64,000 nucleotides of DNA from Reticulascus tulasneorum (GCA_001557505.1 LSAX01000008.1:868001-932000), one strand, 5' to 3'. Shown: positions 43,834 through 56,947, numbered from the stretch's first letter. Notes: a model not told the origin generated them from the letters alone. Made by a program: numbers and translations.

Positions 43834-45114
43834 ATGCGTATTCCCTCCAACTTCCTTGCTACTCTGGCATCAGCTCTTCTTCTGGTTCTCCCAGAAGTTG
43901 TCGCTGCGACGCCCCAGGAGAAAGCCCTGCCCCCAAGCCGGGATCCTTTCTACACAGCACCACGTGGGTACCAGTCAGCCGAGCCCGGCACTGTACTGCG
44001 CATTCGACGCGCTCCCGGAAACCTGACTTCCATTGTCACCAACACGTCGGCGGCATATAATGTACTCTACCGTACGACTGACAGCCGGTACCAGCCAGCT
44101 TGGGCAGTCACAACACTCTTCATTCCAAACGCTCCATCGTCCCCTCAAGCTGCCTCAAAACCGGCTGGTGGGGCCTTGTTGTCGTACCAAATTCCATATG
44201 ACTCGGCATTCGTGGACGCCAGTCCGAGTTGGGTATTGCGCCTTAACAACTCCATCATCAACCCAGCGGAGATATCGGCTGCTCTTGGACGAGGCTGGTA
44301 CGTGAACGCCCCGGACTACGAAGGTCCGTTGGCGTCTTTTTGTTCTGGAGTACAGTCCGGTCACGCTACACTTGATTCAATCCGAGCGGTTCTCTCTGCT
44401 AGGAAGGGATTGGATAATGGCTCTCGAGTCGCCATGTGGGGCTATTCAGGAGGCGCCATTGCGACTGAATGGGCGACTGAGTTGCAGGTGCAGTACGCGC
44501 CAGAACTAGAGATCCACGGTGCGGCATATGGGGCTCCAGTGATGAACGGCACTGCTACTATCGATGCCCTTAACAAATCCCCCTTTTCAGGACTTGCATA
44601 TGCTGGATTTATTGGGATGACAAGCCAGTATCCTGAGGCACGGAAGTATCTGCTCGGGCAGCTCAAGACTTCGGGGCCACGAAACCGGACAGGGTTTATG
44701 GCTGCCGCAAGCATGACAGTCGACCAACACCTCTTAGCATATGCATTCCACGATTTTAGCGATTACTTCATCAACGGTATCTCTAGCATATTTGCGCGTC
44801 CTTTGCAGAAAGTATTCAACAATGAGTTTGTGGCAGGATACCATGGCGTTCCTCAAATGCCTTTGTTCGTGTACCACGCAATTGGGGACCAAGTCACGTC
44901 TATTCTGTACACGGATAACGTGGTAAATCGATTCTGTCAACTGGGTGCGAACATTTTATATCAAAGAAACACGATTGGGGAGCATGTAAGTGAGTCAGGA
45001 AATGGACAACAGAGAGCATGGGACTGGTTGACCAGTGTGCTGGACGGAACGTACGACAAGAAGTATTCTGCTGAAGGGTGTACCATCCAGGATGTGACAA
45101 TATCGGCGCCATAA
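43834..45114 (+). CDS. Secreted lipase (LIP family)
   Basis: Single exon, 426 residues from the ATG at 43834 (MRIPSNF). The frame extends a little further up but has no earlier ATG. Signal peptide LATLASALLLVLPEVVAA. The alpha/beta-hydrolase nucleophile elbow is MWGYSGGAIATEWA (GxSxG), with the likely Asp in VYHAIGDQVTSI and His in IGEHVSESG near the end, the usual Ser-Asp-His of the secretory LIP family (PF03583). Eight or so N-glycosylation sequons are present. It would hydrolyse triacylglycerols or esters outside the cell. The TATA box and C/T-rich leader suggest strong induced expression. Confidence 0.93.
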   Translation: MRIPSNFLATLASALLLVLPEVVAATPQEKALPPSRDPFYTAPRGYQSAEPGTVLRIRRAPGNLTSIVTNTSAAYNVLYRTTDSRYQPAWAVTTLFIPNAPSSPQAASKPAGGALLSYQIPYDSAFVDASPSWVLRLNNSIINPAEISAALGRGWYVNAPDYEGPLASFCSGVQSGHATLDSIRAVLSARKGLDNGSRVAMWGYSGGAIATEWATELQVQYAPELEIHGAAYGAPVMNGTATIDALNKSPFSGLAYAGFIGMTSQYPEARKYLLGQLKTSGPRNRTGFMAAASMTVDQHLLAYAFHDFSDYFINGISSIFARPLQKVFNNEFVAGYHGVPQMPLFVYHAIGDQVTSILYTDNVVNRFCQLGANILYQRNTIGEHVSESGNGQQRAWDWLTSVLDGTYDKKYSAEGCTIQDVTISAP

Positions 45115-45600
45115 ATGCGGAGAGAGCGCCAATAGTGAAAGAGTTCAGGCCTTATATGAAATGGGAATTACGTTTCCTGGTATAGAATTTCGTAATAAGT
45201 AATCAGTTATTACAGCTAGAGAGTGTCTACATAACCACTTGGAATAATTTTGTACAACTACCTCGGAGCCAGTGTTAATCTCATATCTGGCTGTTATTTT
45301 CCGAGTAATTGGTTTTCCATGCTTGAAAATTCATAAGTGGACTGGCGTGGATGGTGATTAACTTTCAAGGCTGGTGACTTAACTGGTAGGTATTGGAAGT
45401 TGTGAACTTTTAGCACTACGAGATGTCAACCAGGCATACATTCTTCGAACATTTGTAAGATATTGTTCTAGAAATATATGGACAAGTTACATTGATCTTC
45501 TTAATCTGTGATTTTCATGTTATCATCGAATGGCGAATAGACACACTCGCAAGAAGCCTTTTAATCAGTACAACCCCGTCACAGTTAGCTCTTCAAGCCA
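45115..45600. other. 3' intergenic region between convergent genes
   Basis: AT-rich, with no supported ORF. Confidence 0.5.
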
Positions 45601-46811
45601 TTAGACATCCATCTCTTTTTGTCTCTGCGACCCTGCCTGTATCCATTCACTTAGGTCGCCAACAGGAATGCTGAATGGGAAATCGACCGTGGTGAGCATG
45701 ATGGACAAGAAGATCCACCAGCCAGCCATGGAAGCGATGAAAGCACTCACTCCACCAACCTTTCATGAGACACGAACGTCAGCAAAATCATTCTGGCTCA
45801 ATGGAATACGTTTGTAAGCAATGAAAACTCACCTTGACAAAAGTGCCAGCCAGAGCAGCATTGCCAGTAAAGTTCCCTGCAAGGAGGAAGTAGGCTCCAG
45901 ATAAGGACCCGAAGACTCCGACTAGGGATGCAAAGATGATAACAAAGACAAGATTGGTCCGGAGTGAGCAGATAAAAAAGACGAGACTTAGGACACCCAT
46001 CCAAACAAGGAACCATCCTACAAATATTAACTTCAATTTCAGTCCCTGGGAATGGACGCGACGGCCGGCCAGGCAAGAGTGCTTACCAAAACTAGCATTG
46101 AATCCTTGTGTCTGAAGCCCCGCTGTCGGGTCCTCTCCAGCCGGAGCATACGCGGCGAAGGCACCGAACGAAGGGGTGAGTGTGCCGGCAAAGGAGAGAA
46201 AGAAAGCCCCATAGGAAGAGAATACTACAGACGGGAAAGTGTTCCCCAGGATCCATTCGAGAAAGGCAGCTAACAGCAGCAATAGACCGCCAAAGAAATA
46301 GTACGAAGCCCTGGCATTATGTCAGTATCAGACGAGCATCAGAACAAGTAACATCTCCACACGTGTACACGCGGAATGTTACTGGGTTGTGGTGATTTAC
46401 ACTCCAGCTGCGCCGTTTCCGCCAGCACCGAGCAAGCCCATTAGGTCGCAAGAGAGCGGCGTAAGAGAGACGACAATTCCAGCAAGAGCACTATCAGAAG
46501 GAGAGTCAGATACTGGCCACAGTATACGGGAGGTGGTGGCAGGTGGGATAAGCATACATCGGAGTAGGATTTCCGAGCGACTTCCTCCAATCTGCCTGCG
46601 CGACATTCTGCGGCGGCGAATGATGTTGATCAGATGGGAAGCCCTGCTGCGATAGAAAGAGTTTCTCGAAGAGCTCCGGCGACATGTTGACTGTCTCGGC
46701 ATTGCGGACCCGCTGCATCGGGTTATCGTAGGATGGGATCGAACCTGGCGGCAGCGGCGGACGCGGAGGTGGGTTGTAGTATTTGCTCTGATACTGAAGG
46801 TTGTTGGCCAT
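45601..46811 (-). CDS. GPR1/FUN34/YaaH-type acetate transporter homologue
   Basis: Five exons, 46811-46558, 46490-46401, 46310-46087, 46017-45833 and 45759-45601 (303 residues), with all four introns phase-consistent. A cytosolic N-terminus of about 80 residues contains NMSPELFEKLFLSQQ, then six membrane segments: ALAGIVVSLTPLSCDLMGLLG, FFGGLLLLLAAFLEWILGN, YGAFFLSFAGTLTPSFGAFAAY, FLVWMGVLSLVFFICSLRTN, LVFVIIFASLVGVFGSLSGAYFLL and VGGVSAFIASMAGWWIFLSIML. The family's NPAPLGL-type motif appears diverged as NPTPIALAG. Known: yeast Ady2 and Aspergillus AcpA carry acetate and related acids across the plasma membrane; others sense ammonium. Single-letter substrate assignments cannot be made. Confidence 0.88.
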
Positions 46812-47971
46812 CTTGAAGTTTGTGCGGGAATGAAACAGCAAAATACAGCACGACCGATGCCAGTGAAGGATCGATTTTGCAATGTACTTTGTGGATAGAT
46901 TTCAATATTGGATCCGAATGAAAATCCAACGAAGCAATCGAAACATCAGCACGCCGGGACGAAACGGCATTGTGCGGAGAGGCTACGTCTTAATACAATT
47001 ATTCTGCTCTGTAGGGACTCTAATCTTGGCATACTCGTCGCCTGAACGTCACGAAGGTTCTACCAACGGGTTCAGATTGATGGCGCCAGTCGATAAGGAG
47101 GTCTTGGTGTGTCATCTTGGGTCGCGAATGAGTTCGACGTTTTGTGCGGGTGCAGGGTTGTGGTCGTACGACCTTCTGTGCACATGCACCCTTGCATTGC
47201 CGACAGTTCGAAGGCTGGCTAAATACTCTTGTCGTCAAGCCAAATCGTAATCAGTGTTTCAAACAGGAGCGTGAACAACAACCGATTGATGGCATGAGAC
47301 ACGCCGACATCAAAATACGGATCAATAGCAAGGCGAAGTCGAGTACTTCGTACAAGCTACCACTATATCGTACATAGGAGAACACCAGCCAGTTTCTTTC
47401 TTCCTTTTTGTCCAAAGCGCCCGAAACCTGGGTCGCGTATCGAAAATCAGTGCAGCTTGAGCCAGACTTCCCCAGACAAAGACATGTCTCTACTTTATTT
47501 GCGGTTGACCCGTGTTTCAAGTGCTCCAAGGAATACCCGGCTCATCCCATTGATTATTAGCCACCGGCCAGCAGTCAATCATTAATCGCCGTGCACGGTT
47601 GGGGGAGAGGTCGCTGGCAAAGCACGGACACCCGCAATATTTGCCAAGCTGTATTGCACCCATCATCTGAGGTTTGATGGCTCCTGTGATGGGCTTTGTC
47701 TCTGACGGCTTGGCAAAGTTTGTGCCAACCGGGCCCTGTCACGAACTTCGCATCAGAGGTGTGTAAAGCCAGGTAGCAATAAAAGCGGGAATCGACGATC
47801 TGCGAGGATCCTATGATGGTCTTGATATTCCATCTAAACGATCCCCCTATGCAGTCGTTCGTCCAGCACTCGAGCAATGCGGAGAAGCACTCATTTATCC
47901 TCAAGCATGCAATGGATTGATTGTTTATAGGCAGATTAAGATTGAAGAAGAGCAGCAAATCGATTGACAAG

Positions 47972-48005
<34 letters not shown>

Positions 48006-50439
48006 GGTGATCGTCTTCGTGAAACAGGGGGTCCTCAGCCTGCAAACACCATCCCGAGAGAAGACGCCGCCCACATTCGGGATGGCAGGAATAGAGTTGG
48101 AAGTTTCTTGTGACGAACATCTGCTAGAGACCTAGGTCGTACTTTAAAAGTGACAAGGGCCTAGATCAACCCACATTCCGTGTTTGTCGGGTCTGTGGAT
48201 GCGGTCCAGAGAGTGTCCACAAGTCTCACATTGTATTAAAGACCGGCATGGTAGAACAAGCAGGTATAAGGCCTCTCATAATTTATGATTTATTGTGCCT
48301 GCTGGACATGTTTTGATAATAGCTTGGTGCAGTGAGGCATCTTTACGTGGTGCCTCCTATTCGCATTTCGTTGCCCATCCATCAATCTTTTAAATACACT
48401 CAAGGGTCATATTTTCATATTGGGAGGCCCAATGAACAAAACAAGACTATCGTTACAGTTGGAGCTGATTCTTGGGCACCGGTACCTGAACTGTTGTCAG
48501 GCAGCACTGGCTGCTTAATCCACAACTGAGCAGACCAGACAAGATCAAATGGCCTGGCTGTTAGGATAACGATGGATATCTAGAAGGCTAGCAAACGTTG
48601 TGAGACAAGGGATGAAAGTGAGGACGAGATGTAGCGGGGATATGGAGAGTCACCGGACGGGCAGAGAGTAGATCGTGGCTGAGTTGCTTATTGCTTCTCT
48701 GTCGCTCAGCTACTGACTTCAAAACATCACTTGCTGTAACATCATTCTAGCAGTTCGAAAATAGTCTTACAGATGCTATACCGTCTAAAGACGGGAATTG
48801 GCAGCACGTATACTATTTCTCTACTTCGCATTGGTACCACGGCTGCCTCTCTCTATTCACCTAGACCTGGTAGCGTTTGAAGATGGTACTCTCGTCAATA
48901 ATAGGTATGAAGCGCTAGCCGTCCATACCGACTATCCTGCCAAGTTGTTCTTTATCGGGGTGTAAGGTGGCTATTTCGTGCGATGTCGGGGATCGCTAGA
49001 GACGGTGCCCGACATTAAGATACGGGAAATCATATTTCATACTGGACGGGTACTCAGTACAAAGTGTCCATTGAAGCCATAAAATGTGTGGAGAAGGCCA
49101 AACTGACATCTCCTTGCACGGCAGTTCAGCAGAGACGTACCCTCCCCCCAGGCCTCGAGGCTGGGGAGTTCAGCGTCGCCATGTAGCTTCAGAGCATCCA
49201 CCATACACCTCCACCTGCTCATGGACAACGTCAATCCGCGGCCTGTGAACGGGCTGCGTAATACGTCTTTCTCCGAGCTTGATCAATTTGCAAGGCTCCC
49301 ATTCCGTGGTGTCATCGATGCCGCATTACGTGGTCGTAGAGATGCCTCGTTGTCTGGGCAGCCCCTTCAAGCATCAATCCAGTAGCAACCTGCTGCTTGC
49401 ATGTAAAGCTTAATAGATTAGAATGATTGCCCTACATTTGCCGAACCCTTCAGACTAGCTTTCTGAGGTGCAGTACTCGCAGCGCCGCCTGGGAGGCTTA
49501 TTGGGCAAACACATCACGAGGCGTCTGATAAGCGAAATGCCAAGTGGCGACACCCTCAACATAACGCCCGGTTCTTGTGAGTCTTTTTCGGATCAAGCTG
49601 TGAGCTTGCGCTGCGCTTACGTATGTGGCTATACATTCCAGCCGTCAACTCATCCTCCTTGTCGATATATTGAAGCCGTAGGACGACTGACCCACGATCC
49701 CTACGCAAATGGCCTAGCCACGCCGAACTTTTCGATACGCCGTGGCAACCGGAATTAATGGCATCAACGATGGACACCACGCAGCCTTCGAGTTCCGGAC
49801 CGCTTCCTTTGGCGGACTATCCGCTGAACCGCAAGACAAAATAAATTCGGCTTCTCAGGCTGGACGCGGTCGTCAATTTGCAAAGCGGCGAAGTCCAAGA
49901 CGGAGTCCGGAAATTTTCAGCCATAGGATCTTGTTGGTGACAATAGTAGCACTGTACCAGATGGGCGAAGCACCTTACACATCGGTTTCACTGAGTCTTC
50001 GGCGAGGAGCTACTTGACTCACTAGGACTAGAAATGGAGCTTGGTCAACTTATTGGTATTGTGTAAAGCTGCTGTATACTCTCCCTCGCTGCCCGTGTTG
50101 CTCAAACCACTGCTGGCCACGATACTCACGAAAACGCCATTTCCTTGGCGTGCCTGGCACCTGTCAAGCAAGTCCGCCTTAACTTGCTTGTACACCCAGT
50201 AAGTGAGCTAAGCCACCGTGAGGGTGAACCAATCATTTCGCTATTTGGCCGCATTTGCAAAAGGCTGTGATCGCACTGTATGAAGATATGAGGTTTCAAG
50301 ACGAGCGTATTCACGAAGTAGCTGGTAGCCGAGTATATCCCACTCAAATGAACTAAGCGACATTTTTGTAGACTGTCGAATGGTTACCATTAGTCACCGT
50401 AGAGTTATTTCAGTGATATCGTAATTTGTGACATCCTGC
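46812..50439. other. Long gene-poor stretch
   Basis: About 3.6 kb with short ORFs only. A 181-codon minus ORF (47575-48120) owes part of its length to the CTTG repeat and is not accepted. No RNA gene recognised. Confidence 0.5.
47972..48006. repeat. 4-bp microsatellite (CTTG)n
   Basis: About eight perfect copies of CTTG/TTGC. Confidence 0.9.
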
Positions 50440-52905
50440 TTATCCACCACTAGGAGTTAAGGAGCGCTCACTTTCCTCAAGAAGTGTAGCCCTCAGTTCG
50501 CCAAGTCTTTCTTGTAGCTGGCGAGAGGAAATTCTCTTCACCCCACTCCTGTCCTCCTCACTATTGTTGTTGACTGTGTTCTCTATGAGCAACATCCGCG
50601 AGCTGATTAGGTCAAGAACACCACTAAAGTAGTCAAACACTCCAGTGCTCGCGTGGCTCTTAATACTTTCTCGCAGCTCTTCAATGAACTGTTGAGAACA
50701 CTTAGAGTTAGCGATATGTAGAGAGTTGAGGAGATTGAGTGTTCAGCGAGTGCTCACAGACCTCCGTGACACACTTTTTCAGCTTGACTGTCCCGTATGA
50801 TGTCTCCGTTTTAGCCGCAGGCAAAGCCGCTGGGTCGACCTCAAAGAATTCATCGCCATAAAAGTGGGGTAGACTGCGTAAGTATTGCGTCTTGCGCCGC
50901 TCGGCGAATTTGTCCACCAGGTCCCAACCCCCAAAAAGCCATGCAACAAAGTTGAGATAGACACATCCAAGCGACCATATATCATATGAGCTGCTCACAT
51001 GGCCACCTTCGATCTCGCACTCGGGGGCTCTGTATGTTGGGGTGTTCGGCATTACCGACGCAAGAGTCTTCCTATCTGTAGGACCTTGGAGCTCTGCCGT
51101 GCCAAAGTCGATGAGCTTCAGAATGCCAATAGCACCCGGCTCTGCCGGTGATGAGGAAAACAAAACCAAGTTTTCCGGCTTTATGTCACCATGGAACCCC
51201 CGGAATTGAGTGATTTCGAGTGGCGTTCGGCCTGTATCCTGTCGTTCAGATATCTCGGTCAAGATGTCCATAGCAGACGCTGTTGGAGTTTCTGGCGGCT
51301 GGATCGATCTTCCAGACTCTGTCATATGTCGTTTATGGATCAACCGAAGTGCACCTGCGATTCCTTCGAACTGTTCAGCCACCCACTTGATGAGCTGCGG
51401 GGTAACTATTGGCTTGAAATGATGCACCGATTTCCAGTACTGCAGGAGATTGGCATCGCCCCAAGGGAATATGAAATGGTAACGGCCGAGCTGCTCATAG
51501 GATGCGAGAAGTGAGATGATGTGTGCGTGTCGCTCGCCACTATATCGTTTGAGCATCTGACGCTCCCTTTGAAAGCGTTCTTCCGCACCCTCGCCTCGAA
51601 TCCGAAGTGCCTTGATTGCAAACAGCTGTGTAGTTGTTAACTGATATATTCAAAGCAAACCTGCCGTTCACGTGGAACTTAGAATATACAGAGAGGAGCC
51701 AAAGATACGGAAAAAGTCGGCGCTCTTACCTCGGTTTTTGAAATGCTGTGGTGGTCCTGGTGTATCTTCACTTTGGATACCTCACTAAACCTTGTCTTCC
51801 CAATTATTTTGGACGACAGGAAGGGCAACACGGCATCCTCGGGGACTTTCAGGTGGACCGGTTTTCCGTCATGATCCAGTTTAAAGAAAGGCGCCAGCAC
51901 TGTCCACTGGTATCTATAAAATCGACGCCTAGACCTGTTGCTCCACTTTGCAAAACAATTCAGAGAGGCTTCAGGGGCTTCTCCCTTCCGAGTTAAGCAG
52001 TATTCTGTTTTGAAAGGCCCAGTATTGTGCTTGTCGAGTGGCAGGGTGGCGTCGCAGATGTCCTCATTAATAAGCTCCTCGATTGACCGAGGCTTTTCGA
52101 TCAAGACCAGAATGGCGAATACCCTCCTGAAGACTTTCGTAGGCTCTGCAATGGTCTGGAACGCTGAAGTGAGGACCTCTTCTGATTTGATACCGCATAT
52201 CTTGCGCAAAGTCTCAGGTGCCAGCTGGTTTTTCTTCCTTGCAGATTCCCTCCGCAATAAGCTGAAACCCGAGTTGGAACGCCGGAACGCCTGTTTGATG
52301 GATTCTTCATCCACCAGCCGAGTGAGCTCGCTATTGGGAATGAAGCGGCGCTCCGAGGGTCCACCTAGAGACTGAATATGATGGGTCTTCTGCTGAAGTT
52401 GCTCCTTTAATACCCTATCGCCACTAGCTGAGGCATGGTCAGACGATACGGGTTGATCAAGCTGATAATAAGAAGTATAGTGCTGGTAACCCAGGTCTAA
52501 GATCAGGCTCAGTTCACTTTGCCGCTTTGCGGAAGCAACTTGTAACTCTCGGTGTTCCAAGTTAAATCGGGTCGTGGCTGCTGCTGAACGGGGAGAATGG
52601 GCTTCTAAGCTTGATCTGCCATCTCGGAGCTGGACTTGAGGTTAGCGCGTCGCACAAGCTCTTATTGACAGGCAATCTCACCGATACGCCTTGGAGCAGT
52701 TCTGAGGCGGTCGTAGAAACAGCTATCTCTCTTTGATTAGCATAATCTCCTGCCTGCACCGATTTAAAATTCCACCACTAAGACGATGTACTGTGCAATC
52801 GAGTCTCGGTCTATCTGATGGGATAGCGGCAAGGTAGAATTGCATTCCTCGCTTGTCGCAAGCAGAAAATAGTTGCTCACCCAGTATAAGCTCCTCCTCC
52901 GCCAT
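50440..52905 (-). CDS. Divergent protein kinase with N-terminal extension (kinase A)
   Basis: Five exons, best model 52905-52792, 52730-52682, 52634-51730, 51625-50762 and 50700-50440 (730 residues). Only the last junction is doubtful, as its donor would be GTCTGT. The kinase domain begins near residue 355: FAIKALRI (ATP-binding Lys), FHGDIKPENLVLF (HRD as HGD, with Asp and Asn kept), LKLIDFGTAEL (DFG) and YRAPECE (APE-like). All catalytic residues are present, so it should be active. The extension contains RRFIPNSELTRLVDEESIKQAF, which resembles FKFLPRGSIKSLITEESVRERL of kinase B, so the two are likely paralogues. A helical C-terminus follows (QFIEELRESIKSH). Fungal kinases of this kind have no well-defined role; location beside a HET gene suggests a self/non-self signalling function. 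Confidence 0.8.
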
Positions 52906-53696
52906 TCTCAATCAATACTCAGAATCCACAAATCAGACAGCTGACCCGCGCATCATAATACATATACGTGCGACTCACCCATGGAGAGTCATTCAATCAT
53001 GGGCTTTGGGTTCACTTAGCCCACGTGACGCCGGAATAATATGCAGCAGATTCGAAAACTTCTTTGGCATCAAACACCCAAGGCTGGCCTGATGGTGTTC
53101 TTCAAGTACTCTTACCAATAAGCTTACATCTGTCATGGCTAGCTGGCACACTTGGTATCTAGTGCCCTCCCTGGTCGCAGCCTTGCCGACTAGCATAATT
53201 GATGGGTGCGCCACTGAAGATTCCTATGCGCCTATCATGCCCTAATCGGCCTAGGCTTGGCTAATTATTGATTTTCCTAACGCGCAATCTGAATCGCACT
53301 TTCGCTTATTCGGACTATCTGAGAAATACAAAGCACATGGCGCATCAGCTGATGGCGCCACCCACGGCATGCTAGGAGAAGTGTATTCCATGGGCTCGTG
53401 CTCCAATCAGTCTCGGCATTATTCTGGTTGGTAACACGGGGCGGGGGGCGAACTTTCGTGTGTCAGGCTCTTCCGACTCAGCCTCCGACCTGGAACTTCT
53501 CTTTGCTTTAAAACCAGGGGCTTTTCTCGTGTTCGCGAGTTGGCGCCGTCACCATCCCCGTAACGCCAACTACCCAGGGGTCTGCAACGTTCAGTTCGTC
53601 AAGGCAGGAAGCCAGGAGTGAGCGTCCGCCGTCTCACGACTCCGCAAGCCGGCATTAAGTGTAAACTGATACGGACATCCTGCTTCGGCTCACGTC
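52906..53696. other. Divergent promoter region
   Basis: Lies between kinase A (minus) and the small gene at 53697 (plus), so it may serve both. A GC-rich G run occurs near 53440. No ORF supported. Confidence 0.5.
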
Positions 53697-54226
53697 ATGC
53701 AAGTTCGACGCGCTCTCTGGACCGCACTTAGGAAGCTTAACTTGGCCAGTGGGAGGCGCACGAGGCCGAGCGGACATCAGAAGATACCCTCAGCCGAGGT
53801 TGACCCTGTGAAGCTCGATGAGCTCCTCCAGAGGAGATTTGGGAATAATTATCAAGTCCACGTAGGAAGTCCTTTGCATGCCCGCTTGGGCCATTCGGCA
53901 CGAATAATTAGGAATCTCAGAGTAACAAACCTGCGGCCTTTTAGATGACTCACAACGTCTACAGCATTCATGCTCGCAAGCGACTGACAATGGTTGGTAA
54001 ATTCCGTAAGCTTCAAATGGATGATCTAGACATTGATACGTACTGCAGCACGAGCTCGAAAGGTGTAGATGATTGCTTTAATGGTCTCATCAAAAGTCGG
54101 TCCAGGCGCTTGGTCCACGTTCTAAGGAAGATGGCAGCAGTATTGTTATTTATGAAGTCTTATTTTGGGTTTATGACGAAAAGTCTTGCTTTGTTGGACG
54201 GCATGGTTGATTTGAATTCCGGCTAG
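53697..54226 (+). CDS. Small protein of unknown function between the kinase loci
   Basis: Not recognised. Model: exon 1 53697-53861, an intron starting GTAGGA and ending TTTTAG, exon 2 53945-54226 (148 residues). Seen: a basic N-terminus, a helical segment VDPVKLDELLQRRFGNNYQV, then HNVYSIHARKRLTMV and MDDLDIDTYC. The chain has many basic and few hydrophobic residues until a late segment LRKMAAVLLFMKSYFGFM, which may be a helix or weak membrane segment. It is the only plus-strand gene between two minus-strand kinase genes. Later parts may contain another intron. The coding call rests on ORF continuity across a clean intron only. Confidence 0.45.
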
Positions 54227-54917
54227 GCCAGTTACAGGTTTGGGCCGCAAGTGGATCTCTGTCGTGGTAGTACTAGTGATCATTTGAATTAGAGCATTTT
54301 AATTACTGCTATTTGATGTAATACCATATAAGTTGAGTTATGCCTCCTCCGTACGACGCAGTCATCTGCCTTTTCATCGCTGGATTCGCTGGTCGAGAAA
54401 CTAAATCTGGTACAGAGAATTGCAAAGTACTGTGTGAACCGCGAAATAAGTGCACTAACAGGTTTTGAACTGCTCATCGTGGACTTACAAAGGCAGTGGT
54501 ATCAATATTTGTCCACAGATACCTGGCGGATAGGCGACCCGCAGTTGGGAGGGACCACGTCGGCTTTGCACTTTGTCTAATACTCCTCCAAAATTATGTG
54601 TCCAACAAGCAGCCTGGCGACTGCGGCAATCCTCCAGAAGCAGAAGATTAAGCTCCACTTAGATTAGGCAATTTCAGGTGCCTCCTAGGTTTGGTCTTGC
54701 TCTCATATGCTCACCTATTCAAAACATGGACGACGCTCACAATCGTGTGTAACATGATGATATTTTTGGAGGAAATTGCAAAATTATTAGAGGACATTCA
54801 AGAATTTACATTCTGAGTATAATGCGCCCTCTACCGCTTCTTATCATCATGGCATGATGTGGACTGATCGGCTGCAGTGACAACCTTACGGCATGGCTCT
54901 GCGAGCAAAACCAACAA
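54227..54917. other. 3' intergenic region between convergent genes
   Basis: AT-rich, with nothing supported. Confidence 0.5.
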
Positions 54918-56947
54918 TCAAACAATGGTGATCGGTATTGCGTCGACACCCAGCCGCTTCCCCAGCAACTGACCAGCACCAACCCTCTCAAATGTCGCTC
55001 GGTCATCATGAATAGAATGCCTCGGAGAAATAATGAGAATATAGTGCATCTTCTCGCTGTCTCGAATTGGCTGCTTTGGGTTGTCCACCATATCTTTACC
55101 CAAAACAACACAATTTAGCGATTGGCCCTCGGATAGATCTGCCATATCCATGATGATATACTCGCTACCAAGAAGTCTGCCAACCACGTTGAAAGATCGT
55201 GCGGTCGTTTTCAGGACCAGATTGTCGTGCAAATGTGCTGTCCGTAGATCACGACGTGCCTTATCATCAGGCGGGTTGCTCCATGGTGACTGTATATCCA
55301 TTTCCCAATCCACCTTTCCGAAGGGCAAGCGAAGATAGTCGATGGCACCTCTGTATGCCATCCAGGACCAGGACGGCACGGAGATTGGGCGGTCGATATT
55401 GAAGTGTATCTTGCTTAGAGTAGCCTCGCCCTCGCCTCGTCGCCAGAGGAGGCTTCGCTGCAGAAGAGCACCTCTACCATTTTCGTCAAATATTCCGTAC
55501 CTGCCTTGAGTGTCGAATGCTCTTCGGAGGCGGTTCTCGAGTCCCGATATGGCGATTGGTCTGTCATCCCACCTGGTAAATGCCAAGCGAGAGTACTGGC
55601 TGAACAGGTTTTGATATCGCAGGATCTTGTCGCCCCTCGAGGCATTCATTACAATCTTTGGGAAATTGGTGTCCCCAAGGAAGCGAGACTCGTTACTGAC
55701 GACGACTTGTCAGTAGTGCTCCATCGCTTTAATTGAGAAGCGGTCGGGTAGTACGAGGGTTCCCTTTGACTTACTTGTACATAGCCGCTAGAGTTTCGCA
55801 CCTAATACGTCTACCGCATTCCCAGTATACCTGTCGATCAGTGAAGTATATTGTTCGCCGGGCAAGCGCCCGCTCTTGCATTACCCATCCCCGGCCATTC
55901 AGGTGGCTACCCAGCACATGGCTTTGGAAATCGTCAATCGCCTCGCAGATGAAGAACGGATCCTTGGCGCCCTGCCGAATAGTCACAAACTCTCTTGGGG
56001 GGCGGGGGCCAAGAAACCCGTCCTGCTGGCTCTTTGCGCGGCTCGCTGCGAGAATGCAATACGCCGAGCTGAAGACCGACTCCATCCACGTGGACTCGAT
56101 ATTAAAGTCTCCACCAGCACCCTGGATTATGCAGAGCGAATCAACCCAGAGATAACGCTTCCCGAGCGCCCGTGTTGCCTTGACGGCGTCCCGGAAGGTT
56201 AGCGGCAGCTCAGTAAGAGCGATGCCGTTTTTGTGCTGTTCAAAATTGGCGGTGGTAGTGCAAAAGTGCGGGCCGTCTCCCCAGGGGTGCGACAGTGCGA
56301 CATAGGACTCGTGCGATAGTGGAACAGTCTCGGACAGGCGGACCGTCTCGTCAGCGTCAGTGCCGACGTCGATGAGCCTGGTCGGCAGGAAGCTCCGCTG
56401 CTTCGGCATTGTTGGCTGGCACACTCCGTGCTTTGCGTCACACTCCTTCACCCACTGGTTCAGAATGAGGAACTCCAGCGGACCTCCGGCTTGCGGCACC
56501 TCTGGGAAGCCAAGTCTGATTTCCACTGTCCGTGGAATTATGGTTCCTGGAATCGTAGGTCAACGGACGTCGCGTTAGATCGCCGGATGCACGACAGAAG
56601 AACTTACCTGGGCTTCTGCAAATAGTTAGAGCTGGTGGACCTTGCGAATCTATTTGGAAAGATGACCCCGACCGCCTGAACTGGACGGTATCACGATCCT
56701 TGTTGCCCACATCAAGCCATGTCCGCCAGAACAGCTGGCACAGCTTGCACCTTTTAGCTCTTTGTTCGAGTTCAGCGGCGCGAAAAGTAACATTGAATCC
56801 TGGTCTCCAATAGTCATAGTTTTGGCAGTCTCCGCAGATGGTTGAGCCGTTGTGAGGAAAGGCCAACTGCATATTAGCGGTGCTTAGTCGGCGTAATAGA
56901 TTCGAGGCAAAAGTTTTGTCGTCGGGAAACTCCCAGACATTGTCAAA
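54918..56947 (-). CDS. HET-domain (heterokaryon incompatibility) protein, probably the C-terminal half of a kinase-HET fusion
   Basis: Exons 56947-56608, 56546-55775 and 55695-54918. Introns begin GTAAGT, and phases agree. As a separate gene it could start at 56872 (604 residues), but the frame is open upstream (FDNVWEFPDDKTFASNLL) to a CTCTAG acceptor at 56948, which fits as a continuation of kinase B. The N-terminal part is Cys-rich (CGDCQNYDYW and RCKLCQLFW). HET domain (PF06985): YVALSHPWGDGPHF, LPLTFRDAVKATRALGKRYLWVDSLCIIQ, then WMESVFSSAYCILAASRA and RGWVMQERALARRTIYFTDRQVYWECG. Known: HET domains trigger cell death when genetically different hyphae fuse. The C-terminal region (PSWSWMAYRGAIDY) is typical of the family. 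It may carry out death or defence signalling controlled by the kinase. Confidence 0.88.

Noticed and set aside
47575..48120. 181-codon minus-strand ORF
   Set aside because: Length depends on the CTTG microsatellite (KQAS repeats); no domain.
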